A stretch of 40,983 bases of DNA from Elusimicrobiota bacterium (GTDB taxonomy: Bacteria; Elusimicrobiota; Elusimicrobia; UBA1565; UBA9628). Positions 16,042-24,258 of the stretch are shown one piece after another (within the stretch, counting starts at the first letter, position 1; every line of letters starts with the position of its first letter). The DNA is taken from contig JACQWX010000013.1 of NCBI GenBank assembly GCA_016209035.1, positions 1-40,983 on the forward strand, read 5' to 3'. A program made the translations under genes and the position numbers. The notes under the pieces are model-generated. The model worked only from the letters and a program-made list of their open reading frames with translations. It searched no databases and was not told the origin of the DNA.

Positions 16042-18783
16042 ATGCAGGACACAGCGGCCGTCCTCCCCGACACTCCCTTGATGCGGCAGTACCGGGAACT
16101 CAAATCCAGGCAGCTGGACACCATCCTTTTCTTCCGCTTGGGCGATTTCTACGAGATGTTCGGAGAGGACGCCCAGACCGCGGCGCCCGTGTGCGGGCTC
16201 TTCCTGACCGCCCGTCAGGGCGTCCCCATGTGCGGCATCCCCCATCACAACCACCAGCACTACGTTGCCAAGCTCATCAAGGCTGGCTACAAGGTCGCCA
16301 TCGCCGACCAGATGGAGGAGCCCTCCAAGGCCAAGAAGCTGGTGAGCCGCGAGGTCACCCGCACGGTCACCCCGGGCACGGTCATCGAAGACGAGCTCCT
16401 CGAGCCCACCATGACCAACTACCTCGTCTCTCTCGATGTGGACCTCGTGGGCTGGGGGGCGGCCGTGATCGAGGTCTCGACCGGGGAGTTCTGGGCCACC
16501 CAATCGCTCAACGACCAGGGCTCGCGCAAGCTCAAGGCCCTCCTCTCGCGCGTGCGGCCCGCGGAGGTCCTGTGCTCGGCCAAGGCCGCCGAGAGCTTGA
16601 ACCTCCGGCTCGAGTTCCCGTCGGCGTGCCTGACTCTGCGGGAGCACCCGCCCGTCTGGCGCGAGGACCTGCCGGCCGCCCAGCCCCTGCCGGGGCATGA
16701 CGGCTTCCTCTTCGACGGCACGCCTCCGGCCGGCAGTCCGGAGCCCCGCCGGGGCTCCGGACCCCAGCCGAAGGCTGGGTCCGCTTGGGCCGGCTCGCCG
16801 ACCTGGGTCAACCACCATCTGGCGGCCGCGGCGGCCCAGCGCTGCCTGCGTTACCTCGCCGAGACCCGGTTCCACCTCCAGGACTTGCTCGAGCCGCAGT
16901 ACCGCGAAAGCTCGGCCGAGATGCAGCTCGACGAGACCGCCATCCGCACCCTCGAGCTGGTAGAATCCTCGGACGGCAACCGACGCCACACCCTATGGGG
17001 CACGCTCGACTGCTGCTCCACCCCCATGGGCAGCCGCACCCTCAAGGCCTGGATCCTGCACCCCTCGATCGACATCGTTGAGATCGGCCGCCGGCAGAAC
17101 TGCGTCGTCGAGCTCTTGGACAAGCCCGACGTCCGCGGCGCGCTGGCCCAGCACCTGCGCGAGATCTCGGATCTCTCCCGCGTCATCAACCGCCTGGCGA
17201 CGAGGCAGGCCTCCCCTCGGGACCTAGGCGCCCTGAGGGACTCCCTCGCCCGGCGCGCCGACATCGTCAAGCTCCTCTCCGAGAACCAGTTCTGCCAGGA
17301 GCTCGCCGACACCGCCGCGCAGATCGAGGCCGTCTCCAAGAAGCTCGAGCCCTGCCACGCCCTCCTTTCAAGGGCCCTCTCCGACAAGGTCCCGGTCAAG
17401 ATGTCGGACGGCACGCTGATCCGGCCCGGCTATCATCAGGAGCTCGACGAGCTCAAGGCCCTCAAGTCCGACAGCCACTCCTTCCTCGCCAAGCTCGAGG
17501 CCCACGAGCGCAAGGTCACCGGCATCCCCTCGCTCAAGGCCGGCTACAACTCCGTCTTCGGCTTCTACCTCGAGGTCACCCGCACCCACCAGAGCAAGGT
17601 GCCCGCCCGGTACGTGCGCAAGCAGACGCTCACCACCGCGGAGCGCTACATCACCCCCGAGCTCAAGGAGCTCGAGAACAAGATCCTCAACGCCGAGGAC
17701 CGGATACTGCGCCTGGAGGCCCGGCTCTTCGAGGATCTCCGGCAGGAGACCGTCAAGTACCACGGCCTCGTCATGGGCCTGGCGCACCTCCTGGCCGAGA
17801 TTGACGTCTTGAGCGCCCTGGCCGAGACCGCTTCCCGGCGCGACTACGTCCGCCCGACCGTGGACCTCGGCTACGACCTGAAGGTGGTGGACGGCCGCCA
17901 TCCGGCGCTGGAATCCCTCATGCCGGCCGGCGCCTTCGTGCCCAACAACCTCGCCATCGACGCCTGCGACCCGAGGATCGTGATCCTGACCGGCCCGAAC
18001 ATGAGCGGCAAGTCCACCTACCTCAGGCAGAGCGCGCTGATCGCGCTCATGGCCCAGATCGGCTCGTTCGTCCCCGCCAAGGAGGCCTCCGTCGGCGTGG
18101 TGGACAAGATTCTCACCCGCATCGGGGCCCAGGACGCCCTGGCCCAGGGGCAGTCCACCTTCATGGTGGAGATGCGCGAGACCTCCCACATCATCAAGTC
18201 CGCCACCGTCCGGAGCCTCCTCATCCTCGACGAGATCGGCCGCGGCACCTCGACCTTCGACGGCATCTCCATCGCCTGGGCCGTCCTCGAGCACCTGCAC
18301 GCCTCTTACCGGGGGCAAGACGAGGACGCTCGAGGCCCGTGGGCCTTTGGCCCACGGGTCCTCTTCGCCACGCACTACTTCGAGCTGACCGAGCTGGCCC
18401 AGCTCCTTGAAGGGGTGGTGAACTTCAACGTCGAGGCCAAAGAGTGGACCGACGCTACCGGCCGCACCGAAGTGGTCTTCCTGCACAAGATCTCCGAGGG
18501 GCCGGCGGACCGCTCCTACGGCATCCACGTGGCGGCCTTGGCGGGCCTCCCCGCCGGCTGCCTGGCCCGGGCCCGCGAGATCCTCTCCCGGCTCGAGAAC
18601 GAGTCCGCCTCGCACAAGCTGGCCCAGGCCCGCGGCCCGGGGGAGCTCGCCCCGGGGGAGGAACCGACCCTGCCCATGTTCGACGAGCATCCGGTCCTGC
18701 ACGCCCTGCGGCTGGTGAACCCGGACTCCATGACGCCGCTCGAGGGCCTCTGCGCCCTCTCGGAGCTGAAGAAGAAGCTCTGA
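16042..18783 (+). CDS. mutS: DNA mismatch repair protein MutS
   Basis: MutS binds mismatches and starts repair. The protein is 913 residues, somewhat long for the family. The mismatch-contacting FxE motif is in LGDFYEMFGED (about residue 35). The ATPase has Walker A GPNMSGKST (about 652), DEIGRGTSTFDG (about 731) and FATHYFELTEL. The start ATG at 16042 is one of two close in-frame ATGs (also 16033). Two insertions explain part of the extra length: a Gly/Pro-rich stretch at about residues 232-247 and another at 765-773 right before FATHY. At the DNA level these are perfect hairpins. The mutL ATG lies 8 nt after its stop. Confidence 0.95.
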   Translation: MQDTAAVLPDTPLMRQYRELKSRQLDTILFFRLGDFYEMFGEDAQTAAPVCGLFLTARQGVPMCGIPHHNHQHYVAKLIKAGYKVAIADQMEEPSKAKKLVSREVTRTVTPGTVIEDELLEPTMTNYLVSLDVDLVGWGAAVIEVSTGEFWATQSLNDQGSRKLKALLSRVRPAEVLCSAKAAESLNLRLEFPSACLTLREHPPVWREDLPAAQPLPGHDGFLFDGTPPAGSPEPRRGSGPQPKAGSAWAGSPTWVNHHLAAAAAQRCLRYLAETRFHLQDLLEPQYRESSAEMQLDETAIRTLELVESSDGNRRHTLWGTLDCCSTPMGSRTLKAWILHPSIDIVEIGRRQNCVVELLDKPDVRGALAQHLREISDLSRVINRLATRQASPRDLGALRDSLARRADIVKLLSENQFCQELADTAAQIEAVSKKLEPCHALLSRALSDKVPVKMSDGTLIRPGYHQELDELKALKSDSHSFLAKLEAHERKVTGIPSLKAGYNSVFGFYLEVTRTHQSKVPARYVRKQTLTTAERYITPELKELENKILNAEDRILRLEARLFEDLRQETVKYHGLVMGLAHLLAEIDVLSALAETASRRDYVRPTVDLGYDLKVVDGRHPALESLMPAGAFVPNNLAIDACDPRIVILTGPNMSGKSTYLRQSALIALMAQIGSFVPAKEASVGVVDKILTRIGAQDALAQGQSTFMVEMRETSHIIKSATVRSLLILDEIGRGTSTFDGISIAWAVLEHLHASYRGQDEDARGPWAFGPRVLFATHYFELTELAQLLEGVVNFNVEAKEWTDATGRTEVVFLHKISEGPADRSYGIHVAALAGLPAGCLARAREILSRLENESASHKLAQARGPGELAPGEEPTLPMFDEHPVLHALRLVNPDSMTPLEGLCALSELKKKL
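16736..16782 (+). repeat. Twin hairpin inside mutS (connector region)
   Basis: Hairpin A (16736-16762): GTCCGGAGCCCC-GCC-GGGGCTCCGGAC reads as a perfect 12-bp stem with a 3-nt loop. Hairpin B (16759-16782): GGACC(C)CAGCC-GAA-GGCTGGGTCC, 10 bp with one bulged C. The translation stays in frame but is low complexity and looks unlike MutS. Confidence 0.8.
18336..18358 (+). repeat. Hairpin inside the mutS ATPase domain
   Basis: CCCGTGGGCC-TTT-GGCCCACGGG, a perfect 10-bp stem with a TTT loop. It encodes part of the inserted peptide DARGPWAFGP, immediately before the conserved RVLFATHY segment. Confidence 0.8.
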
Positions 18784-18791
18784 CCGAGACG

Positions 18792-20549
18792 ATGGCGACC
18801 ATCCGCCGGCTGGCCCCTTCGGTCTCGAGCCTCATCGCCGCCGGGGAGGTCGTCGAGCGCCCGGCCTCGGCCCTAAAGGAGCTCATCGAGAACGCCCTCG
18901 ACGCGGGCGCCCGCAGGATCAGCGTCGAGTTCGCGGGAGCGGGGAAATCGCTCATCCGGGTCTCGGACGACGGCCGCGGCATGGACCGCGAGGACTGCGC
19001 CTTGTGCCTCGAGCGGCACGCCACTAGCAAGATTTCGACCTTGGGCGACCTCGATCGCTTGGCGACCTTCGGCTTCCGCGGGGAGGCGCTCTTCGCCATC
19101 GCGGCGGTCTCGAAGCTCGCCCTGACCAGCGCATGCCAAGGCGCCAAGGGCGGCTGGCGCGTGGAGGCCCAAGCGGGCGAGGTCGTCAAGTCGGGCCCCG
19201 CCCCCGCGCCCGGCGGGACCACGGTCGAGGTCCGCGACCTCTTCTTCAACACGCCGGCGCGCCTCAGATTCCTGCGCTCGGACGCCTTCGAGTCTTCCCG
19301 CCTCATCCAGACCCTCGAGGAGGCGGCTCTGGCCAACCCGGAGACGGGGTTCTCCCTCAAAACCGATGGGCGCAAGTCCCTGTCCTTCGCCCCCGTGAAG
19401 GCCAAATCCCCCCTGGAAGCCTTCCGGACGCGGGTGAAGGCCGTGCTCGGGGCCGAGGCCTCCGAAGGGCTCGTGTCGGCGGTCTGCGAGCGGCCGGGCT
19501 TCAAGGCCTGGCTCTTCTTCTCCCCGGCCGATCGCCTGGCAGCCACCCGCAGCCTCCAGCACTGGCTCGTCAACAAGAGGCCCGTGCAATCAAGGGCCCT
19601 TCAGTCCGCGCTCTATCGCGCCTTCCGCGACACGCGGACCAAGGACCGCCATCCCGTGTGCGTGGCCCATCTCGCGCTCGCCCCGGACCAGCTCGACGTC
19701 AACGTGCATCCCGGCAAACGGGAGATCCGCTTCAAAAGCGAGCGCGAGGTCCACGACGCCGTGGCGGTCCTCATCGAGCGCGCCCTGATCCAGTCGCGCT
19801 CGCCCTTGATGGGTTCGCTGACAAGCGCGCCCATCGTGGTGAGTTCCCCGGCCCATGCCTACGGCGCCGGACACGGTCCGGCGCCGCATCATGACGATTT
19901 CCTCAATCTCGAATTAAGGACTTCCGAATCACTCTCCACCAGGCCGGGAGACCCGGCCTGGTGGAGAGCCCCGTACCGGTATCTCGGCCAGATCGAGGGG
20001 AGCTTCCTCGTCTTCGAGGCCGCGGGGGGCCTCTTCGTGCTCGACCAGCACGCGGCCGCCGAACGCATCCTTTTCGAGAAGTACATGGCCGCCCTGCGCC
20101 GGCGCGGCCAGGCGGCCCAGCCGCTCATGCTCCCGCTGGCCCTGGAGATCGGGGCCTCCAGGCGCGCGGAAGTCCTGGCGCTCAAGGACAGCCTCGCCGA
20201 GCTCGGTTTCGAGGTCGAGCCCTTCGGCAAGACGGCCATCCACCTCACGGCCGCGCCCGCGGTGTTCCGCAAGGCCTCGGACCTCAAGGACGTGGTCCTG
20301 CGGCTCCTCGACTACCTCGAAGACCCGGCCCACGCCGCCTTCGACGTCGCCCGCGGCGCGGCCGCGACGGTCGCCTGCAAGCGGTCGGTCAAGGCGCACG
20401 ACCCCCTGACCCAGGAAGGTGCCCTGCGCCTGCTCGAAGACCTCAAGGACTGCGCCGACGGGACGGCCTGCCCGCACGGCCGGCCCACCATGCTGGCCAT
20501 CTCCCGCGACGAGTTGGCCCGGCGGTTCGACCGGTCTGGAGCGCCGTGA
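18792..20549 (+). CDS. mutL: DNA mismatch repair protein MutL (endonuclease type)
   Basis: MutL couples MutS to strand removal. The 585 residues have the GHKL ATPase motifs: ELIENALDAGA (catalytic Glu), SDDGRGM, TSKI, GFRGEAL. The C-terminal domain has DQHAAAERILFE (about residue 417), matching the DQHA(x)2E(x)4E nickase motif, and later ACKRSVKAH and CPHGRP. This MutL should therefore cut DNA itself, as in bacteria that lack MutH. The start ATG at 18792 is 8 nt after the mutS stop. The linker between the domains (about residues 350-395) contains two hairpin-encoded segments. Confidence 0.95.
   Translation: MATIRRLAPSVSSLIAAGEVVERPASALKELIENALDAGARRISVEFAGAGKSLIRVSDDGRGMDREDCALCLERHATSKISTLGDLDRLATFGFRGEALFAIAAVSKLALTSACQGAKGGWRVEAQAGEVVKSGPAPAPGGTTVEVRDLFFNTPARLRFLRSDAFESSRLIQTLEEAALANPETGFSLKTDGRKSLSFAPVKAKSPLEAFRTRVKAVLGAEASEGLVSAVCERPGFKAWLFFSPADRLAATRSLQHWLVNKRPVQSRALQSALYRAFRDTRTKDRHPVCVAHLALAPDQLDVNVHPGKREIRFKSEREVHDAVAVLIERALIQSRSPLMGSLTSAPIVVSSPAHAYGAGHGPAPHHDDFLNLELRTSESLSTRPGDPAWWRAPYRYLGQIEGSFLVFEAAGGLFVLDQHAAAERILFEKYMAALRRRGQAAQPLMLPLALEIGASRRAEVLALKDSLAELGFEVEPFGKTAIHLTAAPAVFRKASDLKDVVLRLLDYLEDPAHAAFDVARGAAATVACKRSVKAHDPLTQEGALRLLEDLKDCADGTACPHGRPTMLAISRDELARRFDRSGAP
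19862..19886 (+). repeat. Hairpin inside the mutL linker (first)
   Basis: CGGCGCCGGAC-ACG-GTCCGGCGCCG, a perfect 11-bp stem with a 3-nt loop, in frame in the interdomain linker. Confidence 0.75.
19932..19968 (+). repeat. 17-bp perfect hairpin inside the mutL linker (second)
   Basis: The arms CTCTCCACCAGGCCGGG (19932-19948) and its exact complement (19952-19968) flank an AGA loop. It is in frame, at the junction of linker and C-terminal domain. A 17-bp perfect stem in coding DNA is unlikely by chance. Confidence 0.85.
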
Positions 20550-20593
20550 GGCGCCGACCCGCACCATGTCTCACGAAGAAGGAGGAGTGCTTG

Positions 20594-20653
20594 ATGAAAC
20601 GGATCAGAACGCAGACCACTAGCGCCTCCGAACGACCGGAGGCGCTAGGATGA
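20594..20653 (+). CDS. 19-residue leader ORF upstream of cpaF
   Basis: ATG at 20594 has AAGGAGGA about 8 nt upstream, the strongest ribosome site in this area, and encodes [19 protein letters not shown]. Its TGA (20651-20653) overlaps the cpaF ATG (20650) as ATGA. Its last ten codons run through the hairpin that hides the cpaF ribosome site. The likely role is a translated leader that controls cpaF by coupling; the peptide itself may have no function. Confidence 0.55.
   Translation: MKRIRTQTTSASERPEALG
20619..20648 (+). promoter_or_regulatory. Hairpin sequestering the cpaF ribosome-binding site
   Basis: A perfect 12-bp stem, CTAGCGCCTCCG / CGGAGGCGCTAG, with loop AACGAC. The right arm contains GGAGG (20638-20642), 7 nt before the cpaF ATG. 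When folded the site is closed; ribosomes finishing the leader ORF would open it. Confidence 0.65.
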
Positions 20654-21711
20654 CCCCGGAAGCCGAGAAGCTCCTCAAAGTCTACGAAGAACCCGACACC
20701 ATCGAGATCATGGTCATCGAGGACGGCTCGGCCTACGTCGAGAGGGTCTCCGAGCCGGACCTCGTGGAACTCCCCTTCAAGGTGTCCCTTCCGGCGCTCG
20801 GCGAGTTCGTCCAGCACCTAGTGGGCCCCTCCGAGCGCTTCGGGCCCGAGCGGCCCTACGCCGACCTCTCGGCCAAGGACGGCTCCCGCGTCCACATCAT
20901 CGTCTCCCCCCTCACCAGGAGCGGCGCCTGCCTGACCGTGCGCAAGCGCCCCGCCTCGCGGCCGTCCCTCGACGAGATCGTCGCCAACGGCACCATCCCG
21001 GAACGCTGCGCCGAGTTCCTCAGGTTCGCGACCAACAACAAGCAGAACCTCCTCATCGTCGGAGGCACCAGCTCGGGCAAGACGACCCTCTTGAACGCCC
21101 TGGCCGCGCTCTCGCCCGCGCAGAACCGCGTCCTCGTTCTCGAGGACACCCCGGAGCTCGTGCTCCCGCAGAAGCACGTCATCTACCTGAAGACCCGCAA
21201 CCGCGACCCCAAAGGCAACCCCGACGTCACCCTGCGCGACCTCCTCATCAACTCCCTGCGCATGCGGCCCGACCGGATCATCATCGGCGAATGCCGCGGC
21301 GCCGAGGCCTTCGACATGCTCTCCGCGATGAACGTCGGCCACGACGGGGTCATGGCGACCATCCACTCCAACTCCTCGCGCGAGGCATTGGCGAGGCTCG
21401 AGGTCCTGTGCCTCATGTCCGGCGTGGACTTCCCCTTGAAGGCCCTGCGCGCCAACATCGTCCAGGCCCTCGACCTCATCGTCTTCATGACGAGGCTCCC
21501 CAACGGCTGCCGCACCATCGCCCAGGTGACCGAGGTGACCGGCATCGAGCAGGACATCATCACCCTCTCCGACCTCTTCAAGCTCGAGTCGCACCGCTCG
21601 GCCGAGGGCACGACGGTGGCGCTCAAGCCCACCGGCACCATGCCAAAATTCTACGACCACCTCCGCCGCCAAGGCATCGAGCCGCCGCTGGAGTTCTTCC
21701 AGGAAACCTAG
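20650..21711 (+). CDS. cpaF: CpaF/TadA-type secretion ATPase
   Basis: The 353 residues fit the VirB11/CpaF hexameric ATPases that power Tad/Flp pilus assembly. Walker [11 protein letters not shown] is near residue 138. The Asp box LVLEDTPEL, Walker [20 protein letters not shown] and His box [14 protein letters not shown] follow in order. The N-terminal region ([13 protein letters not shown]) is shorter than in classical CpaF and lacks an FHA domain. No other tad gene is intact nearby, but a Flp-type pilin remnant lies 1-2.5 kb downstream, so this was probably part of a pilus locus before the island arrived. Confidence 0.88.
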   Translation: MTPEAEKLLKVYEEPDTIEIMVIEDGSAYVERVSEPDLVELPFKVSLPALGEFVQHLVGPSERFGPERPYADLSAKDGSRVHIIVSPLTRSGACLTVRKRPASRPSLDEIVANGTIPERCAEFLRFATNNKQNLLIVGGTSSGKTTLLNALAALSPAQNRVLVLEDTPELVLPQKHVIYLKTRNRDPKGNPDVTLRDLLINSLRMRPDRIIIGECRGAEAFDMLSAMNVGHDGVMATIHSNSSREALARLEVLCLMSGVDFPLKALRANIVQALDLIVFMTRLPNGCRTIAQVTEVTGIEQDIITLSDLFKLESHRSAEGTTVALKPTGTMPKFYDHLRRQGIEPPLEFFQET

Positions 21712-21724
21712 CCCGCGCCCCCCG

Positions 21725-22055
21725 TCAGAACCCTGAGGCGCTTGCCCTCAATCGGTCCACAATCTCTTTGAAGGTCGGGCTCGGCGACAGCAACAGCGTG
21801 TTCATCACGCCGAATTCCTCTTCGAAGAGGCGGTAGACTTCCCCGTCAGGAAAAGTGAGGGCGGCCTTCGATGCGAACCTCCTGCAGATCCGCGACCGCC
21901 AGCCCTGCGGCCAGGGCCCTCTCCAGCGCCCAACTCGTGAAGTCCCTCGGCTCGTTCGGCGCGGTCCGCGCGAAGCCCACCTCAAGCAGGACCTCCTGCC
22001 TCAATCCCGGCATCGGCTCGAAGCGGGGACGGGTACTCCAATCCGATGCAGCCAT
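21725..22055 (-). pseudogene. Decayed AbiEii-type nucleotidyltransferase toxin
   Basis: Coding-like peptides are spread over two frames: PGLRQEVLLEVGFARTAPNE (about 22015-21950) and later FPDGEVYRLFEEEFGVMNTL through SPTFKEIVDRLRASA to a stop at 21725. They resemble the middle and end of AbiEii/AbiGii-like type IV toxins. The N-terminal nucleotidyltransferase core is missing and at least one frameshift separates the blocks. Assignment is from memory of the family and is moderate. Confidence 0.5.
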
Positions 22056-22056
22056 T

Positions 22057-22501
22057 CTACGCCTTCTTGTCGTCCCGGCCGCGGACCCGCTCGGCCCTCA
22101 TGCCCGGAATCGCAATCCGCCCCGCCAAACCGCCGAAGAACTCGAAAGCGCTTGGCGACGCATGAGCCTCCCGCAGGACCGCCCGCGCCGCCGGCTTGCC
22201 GTAGCGCGCGAGGTTCTCGCTGAGCTTGGCCTGATCGAAATCTCCGCGACGGCGCCTTAAGTTGTCGAGCACGAGAGTAGTTGTTGTAGAGCTGGGTCAA
22301 GCCCAGCCCGAGCTCCGTGAAATAGTTGTCGGAAGTCGGCAGGAAATCGTCCGTCTTGAGAAAAGCGCGGACAAGCTCGGCCTCGTCCGGCGGCGTGTCT
22401 CCGAAGGGATTCTTGCGCGGCCGATAGTACGGCCCATAGCCGAGCTTGCGGACCTCACCGCGCTCGACAAGGGTCTTCAGATCGCGGTCCACGGCCGCGA
22501 T
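22057..22501 (-). pseudogene. Decayed AbiEi/DUF6088-type antitoxin
   Basis: The first block (AAVDRDLKTLVERGEVRKLG, then RPRKNPFGDTPPDEAELVRAFLK and LGLGLTQLYNN) looks like the wing and middle of DUF6088/AbiEi antitoxins. The second, in another frame, is LDNLRRRRGDFDQAKLSENL to ARYGKPAARAVLRE, like the C-terminal part. The N-terminal helix-turn-helix is absent and an internal stretch seems deleted at the frame change (near 22270). With the AbiEii remnant downstream this was a type IV toxin-antitoxin pair. Confidence 0.55.
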
Positions 22502-22504
22502 GCA

Positions 22505-22533
22505 TTGACAAAGTCGGCAATCTGACCTATAAT
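22505..22533 (+). promoter_or_regulatory. Consensus promoter of the orphan Phd gene
   Basis: TTGACA (22505-22510), 17 nt, TATAAT (22528-22533): a perfect sigma70 match. TTGGAGGGAGC follows directly before the ATG at 22557. Confidence 0.8.
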
Positions 22534-22556
22534 ATGACCAGCAAGTTGGAGGGAGC

Positions 22557-22775
22557 ATGAAATCCTACACCCTGACCCAGCTCAAGGCCGACGCCAGCCG
22601 GATCATCCGCAACGCCCGGGCAACGCATCAAGAAGCCCTGGTGACGACGCACGGCAAGCCCATGGTCCTGCTGGTACCCGTGACCGAGGAGGACGTGGCG
22701 TGGACCGCGATGCCGATGGTCCGCACTCGGCTCGCGCGCGCGCTGCGAGAGCGGCAAGGCCGCAGATCCCCCTGA
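22557..22775 (+). CDS. Phd/YefM-type antitoxin, orphan
   Basis: The 72 residues begin MKSYTLTQLKADASRIIRNA, and THGKPMVLLVPV is the usual second strand of Phd/YefM antitoxins, which bind DNA and neutralise a toxin. Its ribosome site GGAGG is 4 nt from the ATG and the promoter is consensus. No toxin follows: immediately after the stop the sequence switches to the glycine-rich end of a pilin remnant on the other strand. The toxin has been lost, or the antitoxin acts on one elsewhere. Confidence 0.75.
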   Translation: MKSYTLTQLKADASRIIRNARATHQEALVTTHGKPMVLLVPVTEEDVAWTAMPMVRTRLARALRERQGRRSP

Positions 22776-22870
22776 ACCGCCGGAGCCACCGCCGCCAAGA
22801 CCCAACATGGAACCTAAGCTGCTGAGGAAGCCGCTCTTGCCCGCTTTCTTAGAACCGCCGCTGTCGCTCT
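22776..22870 (-). pseudogene. 3' remnant of a Flp-type pilin gene (Gly-rich tail)
   Basis: On the minus strand the frame reads SDSGGSKKAGKSGFLSSLGS then MLGLGGGGSGGSGG. This is unlike the transposase or the antitoxin on either side, and is probably the tail of the pilin-like gene whose start lies at 24.05-24.2 kb. The IS-like element separates the two parts. Confidence 0.4.
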
Positions 22871-23982
22871 GAGTGGAAGAACGTGACGTTCGGAATCCAC
22901 TCCTGCGTGGGCACCTTGGTCAGGGGATAGTCGTAGGCCAACTCTCGGATGTGCTTTTCGATCCGAGCCCGCGGCGAGTAGAACAGGTAGACCCGCCACG
23001 CGCTGATTTCCAGATTGGTGATAAAGACGTGGTACGCGTACCTCTTGTCCTTGAAGAGCTTGAGCTGCTTGGCCTCGACAGGGTCCTCCGGGATGGGCCT
23101 GCGCACGACCACAAACCGATGCTTCTTGCCTTCGCCCCACGTCGTCGGCCGATGCCGAAACTCCCCGACCTCCCAGCCGTTGCCCATCTTGGTGAAGCGG
23201 CAGTTCTGCGCCTCGGCCTTGATGGTCTTGCGCTCCACAGCGACGATCACGAACCCGTAGCCTTCCTCGTCGAGAAACTCGACCACACGCCTGCCGAAGA
23301 AGCCCGAGTCTATGCGGAAGCGGACGCGGGATCGGGGGATGCGCTTGGGGACCTTGGCCAGGCAGACCTGGATAAAGGGCTTGGCCCCTGTCGCGGCCCC
23401 GGCATCCCCGGGGCGCAACGAGCCGTGCCAGAATTCCTGGAAGCGGGACTCGAAGGCCAGCAAGGGATGGTAGGAACGGCGTCCGTGCTTCTTGGGATTG
23501 TAGCCCACGCGCGCGCTCTCGATCAGCCGGCCGTAGATCACGACCACCGTGGAATCGATGTCGAAGAGCAGGCTGGTGCGCTTGCGAGGCCGGTCGAACA
23601 GTCTCTGCCGAAGCAGCTCGTGCACGCGGGCAATCTGTCGGATGTGCGCGGGAGTCATCCGCTTCAAGAACCTGCGGATGGCGGTTTGGTCCGGAAAACG
23701 GTCCAGGCCAACAAGTCGTTGGAACGCTCCGTTGTACTGGAGTATCTGCGTCTCGTTGACACGGTCCATGCCTGCGATGATCGCGTAGAGGATCGCGAGC
23801 ACCATGTCCGCAGGCTGAAAATCGCGGAAGCGCGGCCCTGGCCGGAGATGTTGCTGGAGCAAACGCCTCAGACCCAGCTTCTGACAAAAACGCTGGATCA
23901 AGTAGACGCCCGCGAAGTGCGTGAGGTGCGGTTTCTCGAAGGAAACGACGACTTTTCGGAGACCTTTCGGCATTGCACACAA
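22849..23982 (-). CDS. IS1380-family transposase, C-terminally truncated
   Basis: The 377 residues match the IS1380 (DDE_Tnp_1) pattern: HFAGVYLIQRFCQKLGLR near the start, PDQTAIRRFLKR, the first Asp in LLFDIDSTVVVIYG, YNPKKHGRRSYHPLLAF, the second Asp in RFRIDSGFFGRRVVEFL, and the Glu-containing HIRELAYDYPLTKVP near the end. IS1380 transposases usually run 50 or more residues past this point; here the frame ends FFHSERQRRF and its last codons are already pilin sequence. The protein is probably inactive. A C6/G6 stem (about 23985-24000) lies just before the ATG and could limit outside transcription. Confidence 0.8.
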   Translation of the reverse strand: MCAMPKGLRKVVVSFEKPHLTHFAGVYLIQRFCQKLGLRRLLQQHLRPGPRFRDFQPADMVLAILYAIIAGMDRVNETQILQYNGAFQRLVGLDRFPDQTAIRRFLKRMTPAHIRQIARVHELLRQRLFDRPRKRTSLLFDIDSTVVVIYGRLIESARVGYNPKKHGRRSYHPLLAFESRFQEFWHGSLRPGDAGAATGAKPFIQVCLAKVPKRIPRSRVRFRIDSGFFGRRVVEFLDEEGYGFVIVAVERKTIKAEAQNCRFTKMGNGWEVGEFRHRPTTWGEGKKHRFVVVRRPIPEDPVEAKQLKLFKDKRYAYHVFITNLEISAWRVYLFYSPRARIEKHIRELAYDYPLTKVPTQEWIPNVTFFHSERQRRF

Positions 23983-24057
23983 AAGCCCCCCAGGGGGGTG
24001 TTTCTGTGCAGAGCCATTTTAGCATTCCAGATATCATGTTTGTCGTCGAGAATTAGG
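22870..24057 (-). mobile_element. Truncated IS1380-like element
   Basis: The left boundary is put at about 24057, where the minus strand reads CCTAATTCTCGACG, like the CCTA ends of IS1380 elements. The far end and inverted repeat are missing. It sits between the two halves of a pilin-like gene. Boundaries are approximate and no target-site duplication was established. Confidence 0.5.
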
Positions 24058-24215
24058 TCGATGGCTTCAAGTTTTGGCGGACAAATAGCGCATCATTGAG
24101 GATATAACCCTTGAAAGCCACGCCGATGAGGAGCGCCACGGCCGCGACGCCCGCGAGCATCAGCATGAACTCCACCGTGGTCTGACCTTGCGCCTGCCGG
24201 AAAAGTGGGTGAGGT
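24053..24215 (-). pseudogene. 5' remnant of a Flp-type (type IVb) pilin gene
   Basis: The minus strand encodes RQAQGQTTVEFMLMLAGVAA followed by VALLIGVAFKGYILN. The G|QTTVEF pattern fits a type IVb prepilin peptidase site, with Glu at +5 and a long hydrophobic helix. No start codon precedes it, and the frame ends at a TAA (24055-24053) just at the IS boundary. The cpaF gene 2.3 kb away is the expected partner of such pilins. Confidence 0.55.
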
Positions 24216-24230
24216 CGAGAGATATGGGTC

Positions 24231-24258
24231 TTGACAAATCAAGTATTCGTGTTATACT
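24231..24258 (+). promoter_or_regulatory. Strong promoter reading into a gene-free region
   Basis: TTGACA (24231-24236), 16 nt, TATACT (24253-24258). The -35 lies in CTTGA-CAAA-TCAAG, a small inverted repeat. About 330 nt without a convincing gene follow, to 24586. Confidence 0.5.
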
